The notes: a model not told the origin generated them from the letters alone. A stretch of 64,000 nucleotides of DNA from Bacteriovoracaceae bacterium (GCA_019752535.1 JAIEMA010000042.1:1-64000); one strand, 5' to 3'. Counted from the first letter of the stretch, positions 21,403-30,635 are shown. A program made the numbers and translations.

Positions 21403-21846
21403 TTATTTCTTAGTGTGTTCTTTATAAGCGAGATTCAAACCCATAGAGCGGATTGAACCTTCAACCGTACGTTTTGCAGCATCCATTGAAGCGGCAGTAA
21501 TGTCAGGCATCTTAACCTTAGCTACTTCCTCAACAACTTTCTCTTGAACCGTTCCAGCTACTTCGTGACCTGGTTTTTTTGAACCAGACTCGAGCTTGAT
21601 TTTGTCTTTCACAAGATACGTGACTGGTGGAGTCTTCGTAACGAAAGTGAAAGTACGGTCAGAGTAAACAGTGATGATCGTCGGAAGAGTCACACCATTG
21701 TCTTTCTGCGTACGAGCGTTGAACGCCTTACAAAATTCCATAATGTTCACACCTTTTTGACCCAAAGCTGGACCAATTGGTGGTGACGGATTGGCTTTTC
21801 CGCCTGGAATTTGCAACTTAATAAAGCCAGTTACTTTTTTGGCCAT
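21403..21846 (-). CDS. rplK: 50S ribosomal protein L11
   Basis: Encodes 147 residues. L11 forms the GTPase-associated centre with 23S rRNA and is needed for RelA activation. The N-terminal domain reads [20 protein letters not shown] then [12 protein letters not shown], with the conserved thiostrepton-site prolines. The C-terminal rRNA-binding domain ends [10 protein letters not shown]. It follows nusG by 51 bases. Confidence 0.98.
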   Translation of the reverse strand: MAKKVTGFIKLQIPGGKANPSPPIGPALGQKGVNIMEFCKAFNARTQKDNGVTLPTIITVYSDRTFTFVTKTPPVTYLVKDKIKLESGSKKPGHEVAGTVQEKVVEEVAKVKMPDITAASMDAAKRTVEGSIRSMGLNLAYKEHTKK

Positions 21847-21867
21847 GTTTTTCTCCTCGGTACTAGC

Positions 21868-21895
21868 GACACCACTGTGGTGTCTCCCGTTAATT
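21868..21895 (-). promoter_or_regulatory. Hairpin in the nusG-rplK gap (rplK leader)
   Basis: GACACCA pairs perfectly with TGGTGTC around CTG, preceded on the leftward strand by AATTAACGGGA, the same 11 bases found before the rplA leader hairpin. The stem sequences differ while the prefix is kept, which suggests selection on structure rather than chance. Confidence 0.45.
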
Positions 21896-21897
21896 AA

Positions 21898-22482
21898 TTA
21901 ATTTACTTTTTCTACTTGTGAGAACTCGAGCTCAACTGGCGTTGGACGACCAAAGATTGAAACTTGAACTTTCACTTTGCCTTTATCGCTAATGGCTTCA
22001 ACAACACCAACAAATGAAGCGAATGGCCCTTCAATAACCTTCACGCTGTCACCTTCAGAGAAGTTTGCAACAGAACGAGTGCGCTTAAATCCATCAGCCA
22101 TACTGTTTGTTAAAGCTGCGGCTTCATCATCAGAGATAGGCATTGGCTTATCTTTTGTACCGCCGATGAATCCAGTGATCTTGTCTGTGTCTTTTACCAA
22201 GTGCCACGTCTTATCATTCATAATCATTTTGATAAGAATATAACCTGGGAAGAATTTCTTCTTCATGCTGCGTTTTTTGCCATTAACGTTAGCAATCACG
22301 CTTTCTTCTGGAACCAAAATCTCAGCAAAGAATTCAGTCATGTTATGGTTAACAATTCTTTCTTTGAGAGTTTTAGTCACACGGTTTTCAAAGCCACTCA
22401 AAACATGAGCAACAAACCACTTAAAATCAGGTGTATCACCCAATGCTAAAATTCTTTCTTCTGTCTGTACTTGTTCAGTCAT
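21898..22482 (-). CDS. nusG: Transcription antitermination factor NusG
   Basis: Encodes 194 residues, some 13 more than E. coli. NusG binds the RNA polymerase clamp and links it to Rho or to ribosomal S10. The NGN domain (WFVAHVLSGFENRVTKTLKERI, then KKKFFPGYILIKM) is followed by a KOW domain (FSEGDSVKVIEGPFASFVG) ending ELEFSQVEKV. It follows secE by eight bases. Confidence 0.98.
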   Translation of the reverse strand: MTEQVQTEERILALGDTPDFKWFVAHVLSGFENRVTKTLKERIVNHNMTEFFAEILVPEESVIANVNGKKRSMKKKFFPGYILIKMIMNDKTWHLVKDTDKITGFIGGTKDKPMPISDDEAAALTNSMADGFKRTRSVANFSEGDSVKVIEGPFASFVGVVEAISDKGKVKVQVSIFGRPTPVELEFSQVEKVN

Positions 22483-22490
22483 AATTACTC

Positions 22491-22880
22491 TTATTTGTTG
22501 ATGAGGCTTAAAAGGTAGACGGCCCCAAAATCAAAAAATCCAAAAATAAAACCCATGATTGTTACACCAATCATAATGAGTACTGTGTATTTCCAAGTTT
22601 GATTACGATCTGGCCAAACGACTTTAAGAGTTTCTTCAAAAACATCATCAAGGAACGTTGATGAAATTGGGTTTCTTAAAATCATTATGTAAGTGATAAG
22701 TCCGGCTAGAACGCCAATGCCTTGAGAGATACCATAGAAGTATGGAATTTTTGCTTCAAGCAAAAACCATTCCGCCATTTTCTCAAGAAAAGAAACTACA
22801 ACATAGCCTAAAAAAATGCAGGTTAAAGCCAAGCTGGCCTGAATCCACTTCTTGCCTTCTTTACTAGAAGTCATTGACAT
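22491..22880 (-). CDS. secE: Preprotein translocase subunit SecE
   Basis: Encodes 129 residues with three predicted membrane segments (about 15-35, 47-67 and 97-125), the longer E. coli-like architecture. SecE clamps SecY in the protein-export channel. The conserved cytoplasmic stretch before the last helix reads FLDDVFEETLKVVWPDRNQTW. GAGG eight bases upstream selects the first ATG. It sits between tRNA-Trp and nusG. Confidence 0.95.
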   Translation of the reverse strand: MSMTSSKEGKKWIQASLALTCIFLGYVVVSFLEKMAEWFLLEAKIPYFYGISQGIGVLAGLITYIMILRNPISSTFLDDVFEETLKVVWPDRNQTWKYTVLIMIGVTIMGFIFGFFDFGAVYLLSLINK

Positions 22881-22969
22881 GAGAAATCCCTCAAAATTTG
22901 CAAAAGGAACAATTATGAAAAAAAGCGTGTTTTGTCCACAAATGATTTATTTCTGCTGCGCGTTGCTTT

Positions 22970-23046
22970 TGGCGGGTGCAGAGGGACTCGAACCCCCAAC
23001 CTAGTGATTTGGAATCACTCGCTCTAACCATTAGAGCTATACACCC
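22970..23046 (-). tRNA. tRNA-Trp (CCA anticodon)
   Basis: Acceptor GGGTGTA pairs with TGCACCC and the 3' CCA is encoded. The anticodon stem AGTGA/TCACT encloses TTCCAAA, giving anticodon CCA for tryptophan. The T arm has GGTTCGAGTCC. It lies between the tuf terminator and secE, a common site for this tRNA. Confidence 0.96.
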
Positions 23047-23054
23047 GAAAAAAC

Positions 23055-23091
23055 AAAAAAAAAGCCAACCAGGCGGTTAAACCTGGTTGGC
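23055..23091 (-). terminator. Intrinsic terminator of tuf
   Basis: On the leftward strand GCCAACCAGG pairs with CCTGGTTGGC over ten base pairs around an eight-base loop and is followed by nine T residues. It lies 14 bases after the tuf stop and before tRNA-Trp. It should end most tuf transcripts. Confidence 0.95.
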
Positions 23092-23105
23092 TTCTTATTT
23101 AGCAA

Positions 23106-24293
23106 TTATTCTACGATGTCTGAAACTGTACCAGCACCGATAGTACGTCCACCTTCGCGAATCGCGAAACGAAGACCTTTTTCCATCGCTACAGGAGCAA
23201 TCAATTCAACACCGAAAGAAGTGTTATCACCTGGCATGATCATTTCAACGCCATCATTCAAAGTAATTGCACCAGTCACGTCAGTTGTACGGAAGTAGAA
23301 CTGTGGACGGTAGCCTTTGAAGATAGGAGTGTGACGACCACCCTCATCTTTAGTGAGGATATAAACTTCACAACGGAACTTTTTGTGAGGCTTAACTGTG
23401 CCTGGCTTAATCAAACACTGACCGCGCTCGATATCTTCGCGCTTTGTACCGCGGAGAAGAATACCAGCGTTATCGCCCGCTTGACCTTCATCAAGGAGCT
23501 TACGGAACATTTCGATACCAGTAACAGTTGTTTTTTGGATGTCGCGGATACCGATGATTTCGATTTCTTCGCCAACCTTAACAATTCCACGCTCGATACG
23601 ACCAGTAACAACAGTTCCGCGACCAGAGATCGAGAAAACGTCCTCTACCGGCATCAAGAATGACTTATCAACGTCACGTGTAGGAGTTGGGATGTAGCGA
23701 TCTACTTCTTCCATCAACTTCACGATTGCGTTTTCGCCCAACTCAGCGTTTGTGCCTTCAACAGCAGCAAGAGCAGAACCCTTAACGATAGGAATATCGT
23801 CACCAGGGAATTGGTACTTAGAAAGAAGTTCACGAACTTCCATCTCAACAAGATCCGCTAATTCAGCATCAGCGATATCGATTTTGTTCATGAATACAAC
23901 TAGAGCTGGAACACCTACTTGGCGAGCAAGAAGAATGTGTTCGCGCGTCTGAGGCATAGGGCCGTCAGTTGCAGCAACAACTAGAATTGCTCCGTCCATC
24001 TGAGCAGCACCTGTGATCATGTTCTTCACATAATCGGCGTGTCCCGGACAGTCTACGTGAGCGTAGTGACGGTTAGCAGTTGTGTATTCCACGTGTGCTG
24101 TATTGATAGTAATACCGCGAGCTTTTTCCTCTGGTGCAGAATCGATATCCGCATAAGATTTAGCAGCTCCACCGTACTTCTTCGCCATTGTCATGGTGAT
24201 AGCAGCAGTTAAAGTGGTTTTACCGTGATCGACGTGACCGATAGTACCGATGTTAACATGCGGCTTACTACGATCAAATTTTTCCTTAGCCAT
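23106..24293 (-). CDS. tuf: Translation elongation factor Tu
   Basis: Encodes 395 residues. EF-Tu delivers aminoacyl-tRNA to the ribosome. The G motifs GHVDHGKT (19-26), [12 protein letters not shown] and NKID are intact, as are the RGITI switch and the beta-barrel segments [13 protein letters not shown] and [23 protein letters not shown]. It is the only tuf in the window. GAAGGAGACC precedes the ATG. The 140-base leader separates it from tRNA-Thr(GGU). Confidence 0.99.
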   Translation of the reverse strand: MAKEKFDRSKPHVNIGTIGHVDHGKTTLTAAITMTMAKKYGGAAKSYADIDSAPEEKARGITINTAHVEYTTANRHYAHVDCPGHADYVKNMITGAAQMDGAILVVAATDGPMPQTREHILLARQVGVPALVVFMNKIDIADAELADLVEMEVRELLSKYQFPGDDIPIVKGSALAAVEGTNAELGENAIVKLMEEVDRYIPTPTRDVDKSFLMPVEDVFSISGRGTVVTGRIERGIVKVGEEIEIIGIRDIQKTTVTGIEMFRKLLDEGQAGDNAGILLRGTKREDIERGQCLIKPGTVKPHKKFRCEVYILTKDEGGRHTPIFKGYRPQFYFRTTDVTGAITLNDGVEMIMPGDNTSFGVELIAPVAMEKGLRFAIREGGRTIGAGTVSDIVE

Positions 24294-24357
24294 GAATGGT
24301 CTCCTTCAAGAAGTGTCCGGGAAAAACGTTATTAAATTATGTTTATAGTGCGCACCG

Positions 24358-24387
24358 AGTATGCTTCAAATTGCGCTCTACTGACAA
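24358..24387 (-). promoter_or_regulatory. Candidate internal tuf promoter
   Basis: On the leftward strand TTGTCA and CATACT are spaced by 18 bases in the leader between tRNA-Thr(GGU) and tuf. If used, it would give tuf expression independent of the tRNA promoter. Confidence 0.35.
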
Positions 24388-24433
24388 TACAAAATTACTA
24401 ACTCACAACTATCAAGCCCAAGCGCTCAAAAAA

Positions 24434-24508
<75 letters not shown>

Positions 24509-24546
24509 CAAATACTTTTATCAAGCACCTAGCAGTTCTTTTTTAA

Positions 24547-24622
24547 TGGAGCGGGCGAAGAGGTTCGAACTCTCGACTTCCAGCTTGGAAGGCTGGCGCT
24601 CTACCAACTGAGCTACACCCGC
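24547..24622 (-). tRNA. tRNA-Gly (UCC anticodon)
   Basis: Acceptor GCGGGTG pairs with CGCCCGC with one G-T type pair, CCA encoded. The anticodon stem CCAGC/GCTGG encloses CTTCCAA, giving TCC. It is the third tRNA of the cluster in transcription order. Confidence 0.95.
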
Positions 24623-24634
24623 TCATTAAAAAAG

Positions 24635-24720
24635 TGGTGGTGCGGGGTGGATTCGAACCACCGAAGGCTGACGCCGGCAGATTTACAGTCTGCTCCCTTT
24701 AGCCACTCGGGAACCACACC
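24635..24720 (-). tRNA. tRNA-Tyr (GUA anticodon)
   Basis: An 86-base class II tRNA with a long variable arm. Acceptor GGTGTGG pairs with CCGCACC, discriminator A, CCA encoded. The anticodon stem GCAGA/TCTGC encloses CTGTAAA, giving GTA. Confidence 0.96.
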
Positions 24721-24724
24721 ACAA

Positions 24725-24800
24725 TGGAGCTGCCCACAGGAGTCGAACCTGCGACCGTCGGTTTACAAAACCGATGCTCTACCAACTGAGCTAGGGCAGC
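24725..24800 (-). tRNA. tRNA-Thr (UGU anticodon)
   Basis: Acceptor GCTGCCC pairs with GGGCAGC, CCA encoded. The anticodon stem TCGGT/ACCGA encloses TTTGTAA, giving TGT. It is first in the tRNA-tuf cluster. Confidence 0.96.
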
Positions 24801-24835
24801 ACATCTCATAAGTTTCTAGCAAAATGAGTTTTGAA

Positions 24836-24864
24836 TTTATAAATGCGGGGCCTTATGTTTGCAA
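24836..24864 (-). promoter_or_regulatory. Predicted promoter of the tRNA-tuf operon
   Basis: On the leftward strand TTGCAA and TATAAA are separated by exactly 17 bases, with a GC-rich spacer. Transcription would start about 29 bases before tRNA-Thr(UGU). Confidence 0.6.
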
Positions 24865-24874
24865 CAACAAACTA

Positions 24875-25639
24875 TTAAGTACGTGCAGGAAAACATAGCT
24901 GCAGCGCAAGCGTGGCAGCTGCCGAGACGTTTAATGACTTAATTTGGCCCTGTGAACTTAATGAAAGGGTCTTAGACACCGTGCGCATCACGCTATTTGA
25001 TAAACCTTCATCTTCAGATCCTAAAACTAAGCAGATTTTTTGCTGGGCCAGATCTTCACTTGTAAGCGGACTCTCCGAATGCTCAGAAAGACCCCAGACT
25101 TGAACGCCTTCATCTTTTAATAAGGTTAATGTGCGCGTGAGATGAGATGAGCGAACGATACTTAAATATTCAGTCGCACCAGAGGCAATTCGAAAGAATG
25201 AGGGACTCATGCCAAAGGATTTCTCCTGAGGAAGAATCACAATATCAATGCCAAAAAAACTCGCAGTTCTCAGAATAGCCGCTCCGTTATTGACGTCTGA
25301 GACTTGATCGAGAGCGAGGATACGAATTTTTTGGCTTTCTTGAATTTTTTGGCGCAACCATCCCGGATCAAAAGCTTCGAGTGGCTCACTCATTAAAAGA
25401 ACGCCACCTGGAATTCTTTGAAATTCGACGTCGTGCTCACGATAGATGAGTCGAGCTTCCTCTTGAAGAGCATGTGGAGCGAGAAGGCGTGGCTGAATTT
25501 TCAGTTTGCGAGTATCAAACTTGGTGCGTTTTACAAAATCATTCCATCCATCATCTGTCGCCAGAAGCTCAATGTGCGAGCGCCTAGGATTTAACAAGGC
25601 GGCGGCAATGGAATGGCTTCCAATAATAAGATCGCTCAC
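24875..25639 (-). CDS. SpoU/TrmH-family 23S rRNA methyltransferase (RlmB-like)
   Basis: Encodes 254 residues. The family moves a methyl group from S-adenosylmethionine to a ribose 2'-OH. An N-terminal substrate-binding part (IGSHSIAAALLNPRRSHIELL) precedes the SPOUT knot domain: LDQVSDVNNGAAILRTASFFGIDIVIL, then LVLGSEDEGLSNSVMRTVSKTLSLSSQGQIKSLNVSAAATLAL, which forms the trefoil-knot cofactor site. The GTG start overlaps the proS stop (GTGA), so it is coupled to proS. RlmB is the closest guess; a tRNA target cannot be excluded. Confidence 0.85.
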   Translation of the reverse strand: MSDLIIGSHSIAAALLNPRRSHIELLATDDGWNDFVKRTKFDTRKLKIQPRLLAPHALQEEARLIYREHDVEFQRIPGGVLLMSEPLEAFDPGWLRQKIQESQKIRILALDQVSDVNNGAAILRTASFFGIDIVILPQEKSFGMSPSFFRIASGATEYLSIVRSSHLTRTLTLLKDEGVQVWGLSEHSESPLTSEDLAQQKICLVLGSEDEGLSNSVMRTVSKTLSLSSQGQIKSLNVSAAATLALQLCFPART

Positions 25640-27366
25640 GCGTATTTTCCTAAGCTTTGAAGTTTCTCTTTAATCGTTGCAATTAGAGCCTCGCGCTTCA
25701 CTTTAAGTGTTTCGCCAGTTTTTCTTACTTTGATTTCAATTTCACCTGTCGCTTGAAAATCACGTTCTCCAAGGATAACACGGACGGGAAGACCAATGAG
25801 GTCGGCATCCTTAAACATTCCTCCTGGGCCCATTCCACGGTCATCAAAGAGCACTTCTAAGCCGGCATCTAAGAATGATTTATATATTTCTTCAGCGATG
25901 GCTTTTGTTTCATCGGCTTTAGCGATCATGCCAAAATAAACATCATAAGGTGCAATCGCTGCAGGCCAGATAATTCCGTCTTTATCGTGATTTTGCTCGA
26001 TGGCAGCGGCAAGCGTTCGGGTCACACCAATTCCATAGCAGCCCATTTGAGGGGTGATTGCCTTGCCTTGGGCATTCAGAACCGTTGCTCCCATGCTCTT
26101 AGTGTATTTATCTCCAAGCTGGAAGACGTGGCCGACTTCGATGCCTTTCTTTAAGACGATCGGCTGGCCGTTCATAACATCACCTTCTTTAGCGAGTCGA
26201 AGATCCAATTGTTTGAAGGTTAGTTTTGTATCACGTGAAGGCACAAAACCCTTCATATGATGTTCAGCCTCATTAGCCCCAACAACATAAGATGAATTGA
26301 GATCGACAGTAAGATCATAAAGTACAGAGAGCTTTTCAGCTTGTGCTGTAGGACCCATGAAGCCTTTTATAAGGCCTAATTTTTCAAGTTCATTGGCCTG
26401 GGCTGGTCTCACATGATCGGCATTCATCGCATTTTTAAATTTCACTTCATTTAACTGATCATCTCCTAAAAGCATGACCATATAAAAATGCTCTTTCTCC
26501 CCACGAAGCACGTGCATAATGAGAGATTTGAGAGTGTGAGTGATATCAAATCCGTGAGCTGCCGCCACTTCTTCACAGGTTTTCTGATTGGGTGTGGAAA
26601 TCTTGGTGAGATCACTGGCCGCTTGAGGCTTAAGATTGGCGCGAGTGGTAGGCGCTTTCTCGATGTTGGCCGCATAACCTGTGGCCGGAACAGTTACTAA
26701 AGTATCTTCGCCATTATCAGCTATGAGTTGGAATTCATGGGTCTTAGCCCCCCCCGAAGCCATGGCTCCCCCATCTGCTTCGACAGAGATAAAATCGAGA
26801 CCCATGCGTTTAAAAATCGCATTATAAGCGCCATAAATTTTTTCATAAAAAGTATCAAGACAGGCCTTATCCATATGGAGTGAGTAGCCATCTTTCATAG
26901 TGAATTCACGACCACGCAGAAGACCAAAGCGAGGGCGGATTTCATCACGGAATTTCGTATTGATTTGGTACAGACAAACTGGAAGTTGCTTATAGGAATT
27001 GATCGTTTTGCGGAAGACATCCGTCACCGTTTCTTCATTGGTAGGACTCACGCAAAGCTCTCGCTCAGCACGATCTTTAATTCGCAGCATTTGAGGACCC
27101 ATCACATCCCAGCGTCCAGTCTCTTTCCAAAGTTCAGCAGGTGTAATCACACTCATTTGAACTTCAAAACATCCAATACGATCATGCTCCTCACGAATAA
27201 TTTTTTTAATTTTTTGAAGAGAGCGAAAAGCCATCGGAAGATACGTATAAAGCCCACCTGCAGTCTTATGAATAAGACCAGCTCGCATCATGAGTTGATG
27301 AGAGGGAATCTCAGCATCATTGGGAATTTCTTTTAAAGTTTGCCAAAATCCTTGGGACAAGCGCAT
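25636..27366 (-). CDS. proS: Prolyl-tRNA synthetase, bacterial type
   Basis: Encodes 576 residues, the usual length for bacterial ProRS with the editing insertion. It charges tRNA-Pro. Class II motifs are visible: TAGGLYTYLPM in motif 1, FRDEIRPRFGLLRGREFTMKDGYS in motif 2 and MGCYGIGVTRTLAAAIEQ in motif 3. The YbaK-like editing domain occupies roughly residues 225-400, and the anticodon domain ends the protein. It precedes the SpoU methyltransferase with a 4-base overlap. Confidence 0.97.
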   Translation of the reverse strand: MRLSQGFWQTLKEIPNDAEIPSHQLMMRAGLIHKTAGGLYTYLPMAFRSLQKIKKIIREEHDRIGCFEVQMSVITPAELWKETGRWDVMGPQMLRIKDRAERELCVSPTNEETVTDVFRKTINSYKQLPVCLYQINTKFRDEIRPRFGLLRGREFTMKDGYSLHMDKACLDTFYEKIYGAYNAIFKRMGLDFISVEADGGAMASGGAKTHEFQLIADNGEDTLVTVPATGYAANIEKAPTTRANLKPQAASDLTKISTPNQKTCEEVAAAHGFDITHTLKSLIMHVLRGEKEHFYMVMLLGDDQLNEVKFKNAMNADHVRPAQANELEKLGLIKGFMGPTAQAEKLSVLYDLTVDLNSSYVVGANEAEHHMKGFVPSRDTKLTFKQLDLRLAKEGDVMNGQPIVLKKGIEVGHVFQLGDKYTKSMGATVLNAQGKAITPQMGCYGIGVTRTLAAAIEQNHDKDGIIWPAAIAPYDVYFGMIAKADETKAIAEEIYKSFLDAGLEVLFDDRGMGPGGMFKDADLIGLPVRVILGERDFQATGEIEIKVRKTGETLKVKREALIATIKEKLQSLGKYA

Positions 27367-27422
27367 GGATATCTCCTGATTGAGAATTAGGAATACCGCG
27401 TCTTATGGGTTTTTGGCAAAAA

Positions 27423-28340
27423 CTAATGGGCTAGAGCGATGCCTTGAGGTAATTGAAAGGCGTCACGGGCCTCTGATTTTAAATTTGAAGCGGAAACGAT
27501 TTCATAAGCCGAAGGCGTTTCCAGAAGTTTGCGGCAAAGAAGGTTATGAAGATTATGACCTGATTTAAATGTCGTGATCTTTCCCGCGATCTCATGACCT
27601 AAAAGACTTACGTCGCCTAGAGTATCTAAGATTTTGTGACGAACGAACTCAGTCGCGAAACGCAACCCTTCAGGATTGATGACTTTAAAATCATCCATCA
27701 CAACTGCGTTATCGAGCGATCCACCTTTAATGAGGCCTTTGCGCTTGAGCATATCCACATCTTTGGCAAAACCAAATGTGCGCGCACGTGCAATCTGATT
27801 AATGAAATTTTCACAGGTAAATTCGAAAATCTCCTGCTGCGTTTTAATCACGGGATGAGCAAAGACGATCGTTGAATCGATCACCAAATTATGGTGCGGA
27901 TCGAACTGAGCCCATTTGCCATCTTTCTCCACGCGAACTGTGTCGAGGATGACGATAAATTTTTTCGATTTATTGAGATTTCTAAGACCGGTTTCTTTTA
28001 AAAGGAAAACGAAAGAGGCGCCAGAGCCGTCCATAATAGGAACTTCTGGACCGTCGATTTCAATGTGCGCATTATTAATTCCGAGTCCATAAAGCACGGC
28101 CAGTAGATGTTCAACGGTATGAATCGCCCCACGGCCTTCACCAATAGTGGTCGCATTTTCAGTCGCGCCTACACTTTGAGCATCGGCACGCATGGGCTTT
28201 GAGCCTGGAATATCAGTGCGTTGGAATTGAAATCCATGATCGGCCTCGGCCGGCTGGATCTTCATTGTGACCTTACGCCCAGAGTGGAGACCAATCCCGG
28301 TCACTTTCACTTCTCTGGCTATGGTTCTCTGATAAATCAT
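27423..28340 (-). CDS. lpxC: UDP-3-O-acyl-N-acetylglucosamine deacetylase
   Basis: Encodes 305 residues from the ATG at 28340. LpxC performs the committed step of lipid A synthesis, so the cell has an outer membrane with lipopolysaccharide. The zinc ligands H78 (HTVEH), H235 and D239 (RHKILDTLGD) and the catalytic-side H262 (SGHNLHN) are all present, as is the GLHSG motif near residue 17. An in-frame start ten codons upstream lacks a ribosome site. It stands alone between ruvB and proS. Confidence 0.96.
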   Translation of the reverse strand: MIYQRTIAREVKVTGIGLHSGRKVTMKIQPAEADHGFQFQRTDIPGSKPMRADAQSVGATENATTIGEGRGAIHTVEHLLAVLYGLGINNAHIEIDGPEVPIMDGSGASFVFLLKETGLRNLNKSKKFIVILDTVRVEKDGKWAQFDPHHNLVIDSTIVFAHPVIKTQQEIFEFTCENFINQIARARTFGFAKDVDMLKRKGLIKGGSLDNAVVMDDFKVINPEGLRFATEFVRHKILDTLGDVSLLGHEIAGKITTFKSGHNLHNLLCRKLLETPSAYEIVSASNLKSEARDAFQLPQGIALAH

Positions 28341-28441
28341 CTCACTCTCTTTACGGCTTAAAGATAGCAATTAGTATAAAACAAAAATGTTTTAATTTCT
28401 TGATAAAATTGTGCAGGTTGTACTTTTCCCGACTCTTTCGG

Positions 28442-29428
28442 TCAACGGCTTTCGATATGGCGATTGGCTTCCTCAGACAAAACACGCCCTCGAGGAGTCC
28501 GTAAAATGAGGCCCTGTTTTAAAAGATAAGGCTCATAAACTTCTTCAATCGTCTGCTTATCTTCGCCCAAGGTGGCACTTAAAGCTTCAATTCCCACTGG
28601 TCCGCCGCTGTAGAATTTCTTCATGACATTCAGAATTTTGCGATCCATCGAATCTAATCCTAACTCATCAATATCCATCAGTTGCAGGGCCTGCTGGACG
28701 TCAATGAGTTCGGCTTTCTGCTTCTTGGCCACCAAAACATAATCACGCACACGACGCAAAATTCTGTTTGCTATTCGAGGTGTCCCGCGGGCACGACGAG
28801 CGATTTCAAATTTTGAATCGGGATGAAGATCCATATTGAGTTTTTTAGCGTTGGTTTCAATGATTTTTGCCAAAGTTTCGGCAGGATAATAATCAAATGA
28901 GAGATGACCCATGAAGCGATCACGCAAAGGATTCGAGAGAAGCCCTGAGCGTGTGGTCGCGCCAATTAATGTGAATGGAAGAAGATCAATTTGCATGGTG
29001 CGGGCACTAGCGCCTTGGCCGATCAAAATATCGAGACGAAAATCTTCCATCGCAGAATAGAGAATTTCTTCAACAGCAATGTGCATGCGATGAATTTCAT
29101 CAATAAAGAGCACGTCACGAGGCTTTAAGTTCGTCAGAACGGCGGCAAGATCCCCTTTCTTTTCAATCGCGGGACCTGAGACCAGATGCATCTCACTTCC
29201 AAGGGCATCGGCAATGAGCATGGCTAGAGAGGTTTTCCCAAGACCCGGAGGACCTGAGAGGAGCACATGATCCATGGCCGATTGACGAATTTTTGCTGAC
29301 TCAACCATGACAGAAATATTGGCCACGACTTTCTCTTGGCCCACAAATTCTTTAAAACTTTTAGGACGCAAAGCCGTCTCTTGATCACGCTCTTGTGGAT
29401 CTGTTTGTCCTGACACAACTCGATCCAT
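28442..29428 (-). CDS. ruvB: Holliday junction branch-migration ATPase RuvB
   Basis: Encodes 328 residues. RuvB hexamers drive branch migration with RuvA. Walker A is GPPGLGKT at 59-66, Walker B is DEIHR, sensor 1 lies in GATTRSGLLSNPLRDRF, and the winged-helix tail has GPVGIEALSATLGED and EPYLLKQGLILRTPRGR. It starts two bases after the ruvA stop, with GAGGTAGCT upstream. Confidence 0.98.
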   Translation of the reverse strand: MDRVVSGQTDPQERDQETALRPKSFKEFVGQEKVVANISVMVESAKIRQSAMDHVLLSGPPGLGKTSLAMLIADALGSEMHLVSGPAIEKKGDLAAVLTNLKPRDVLFIDEIHRMHIAVEEILYSAMEDFRLDILIGQGASARTMQIDLLPFTLIGATTRSGLLSNPLRDRFMGHLSFDYYPAETLAKIIETNAKKLNMDLHPDSKFEIARRARGTPRIANRILRRVRDYVLVAKKQKAELIDVQQALQLMDIDELGLDSMDRKILNVMKKFYSGGPVGIEALSATLGEDKQTIEEVYEPYLLKQGLILRTPRGRVLSEEANRHIESR

Positions 29429-29430
29429 AG

Positions 29431-30039
29431 CTACCTCAATTCACGAAGAAGACCCTTAAGTAGATCTTCGGCAGTTTGATAATCTCTCTCACCCAAAAGT
29501 TTGTTCATCACAGGGAGAATTTGACTCTCCTTGTAACCGAGTTCACTGCAGGCCTGAAGAGTTTCTCCCATCAGTTTAGAGAGGGATGAATCCATGGAAG
29601 ATTTTTTGACTTCCGGTTTTCCAAGAGGAAGCGAGAAGCCAACTGCAAGCTTTTGAACTTTATCTTTAAGTGAGAGAACGATTTGTTCGGCGCTCTTTTT
29701 TCCCACGCCAGGAGCTTCTTTCAGCATGTTAGCATTCTCTAAAGTAATGGCCTGAATCACACCCGAATGACCTAAGTGAGCAATAAGACCAAAAGCACTT
29801 TTGGGTCCGATGCCATTGACGTCAATGAGCATTTCAAAAAGACGTTTTTCATCTAAAGTCAAAAAGCCAAATAAAGACTGCGCATCTTCCCGCACTATAT
29901 GAGTGGTAAAAAGAGCGACATTTTTTCCTGGAAGATGAGCAGTAGGAACATGCACTTCATAACCTAGACCTTGTGCTGTCAGCACAATGATTCTCTGGGG
30001 TTCGCTTGAAACGACGTTGCCTTCAATATAACCAATCAT
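29431..30039 (-). CDS. ruvA: Holliday junction DNA-binding protein RuvA
   Basis: Encodes 202 residues. RuvA tetramers hold the four-way junction. The OB-fold start MIGYIEGNVV, the acidic-pin region, helix-hairpin-helix motifs (DVNGIGPKSAFGLIAHL and EAPGVGKKSAEQIVLSLKDK) and the RuvB-binding C-terminal domain (KESQILPVMNKLL) are all present. Its ATG overlaps the ruvC stop in TGATG. Confidence 0.97.
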   Translation of the reverse strand: MIGYIEGNVVSSEPQRIIVLTAQGLGYEVHVPTAHLPGKNVALFTTHIVREDAQSLFGFLTLDEKRLFEMLIDVNGIGPKSAFGLIAHLGHSGVIQAITLENANMLKEAPGVGKKSAEQIVLSLKDKVQKLAVGFSLPLGKPEVKKSSMDSSLSKLMGETLQACSELGYKESQILPVMNKLLGERDYQTAEDLLKGLLRELR

Positions 30040-30596
30040 CAGTTCATTTCCTTCACTCTATGGGCTAAAGAAGCGGCGAGCCCTTTGCCTTTTTTGGGCG
30101 ATTTTTTTTGCGGCATCATAGGTACTGCGGATGTTTTGTGTAGCATATGACAAAACGCAATTGCGACGGCATCGGATTCATCATGAGTTTTAAATTCAAT
30201 CGGGCCCATGTGAAGACGAAGAAGCTTTTGCATGCCTTCCTTATCTGTTCCACCATGTCCTGCGACAGTGGCTTTAACGGCCGTCGGTGCATATTCATGA
30301 ACTGGACAGCCCGTCTGAGTCAGGGCAGCAAGCATCGCTCCCCGCGCTTGAGCTAATTTCATGAGAGAGGTGGGAGATTTAACGTAAATCAAACCCTCAA
30401 CCGCAATCTCGTCTGGTTGATGCTCGGTCAAAAGACGAAGGGATTCTTCGTAAATAAATTTTATTCTTTCAAGGAAATCATCTTTAGCATTGAATTTAAG
30501 AACGCCTGAGGTGATGTAGTGCATTTTTCGGCCCTGCAATTCGCAAACTGCAAAACCCGCAAACACAGAGCCTGGATCGATGGCCAATATTTTCAT
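30039..30596 (-). CDS. ruvC: Holliday junction resolvase RuvC
   Basis: Encodes 185 residues. RuvC cleaves Holliday junctions with a four-acid metal site: D7 (LAIDPGS), E67 (AVEGL), D139 and D142 (HDESDAVAIAFCH). The C-terminal tail is longer and lysine-rich (PQKKSPKKGKGLA). No Shine-Dalgarno sequence precedes the ATG; the upstream bases are CTCC-like. First gene of ruvC-ruvA-ruvB. Confidence 0.96.
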   Translation of the reverse strand: MKILAIDPGSVFAGFAVCELQGRKMHYITSGVLKFNAKDDFLERIKFIYEESLRLLTEHQPDEIAVEGLIYVKSPTSLMKLAQARGAMLAALTQTGCPVHEYAPTAVKATVAGHGGTDKEGMQKLLRLHMGPIEFKTHDESDAVAIAFCHMLHKTSAVPMMPQKKSPKKGKGLAASLAHRVKEMN

Positions 30597-30635
30597 TAAG
30601 GAGATTAAAACAGCTCTCTGCAGCGTTCGTCCACT

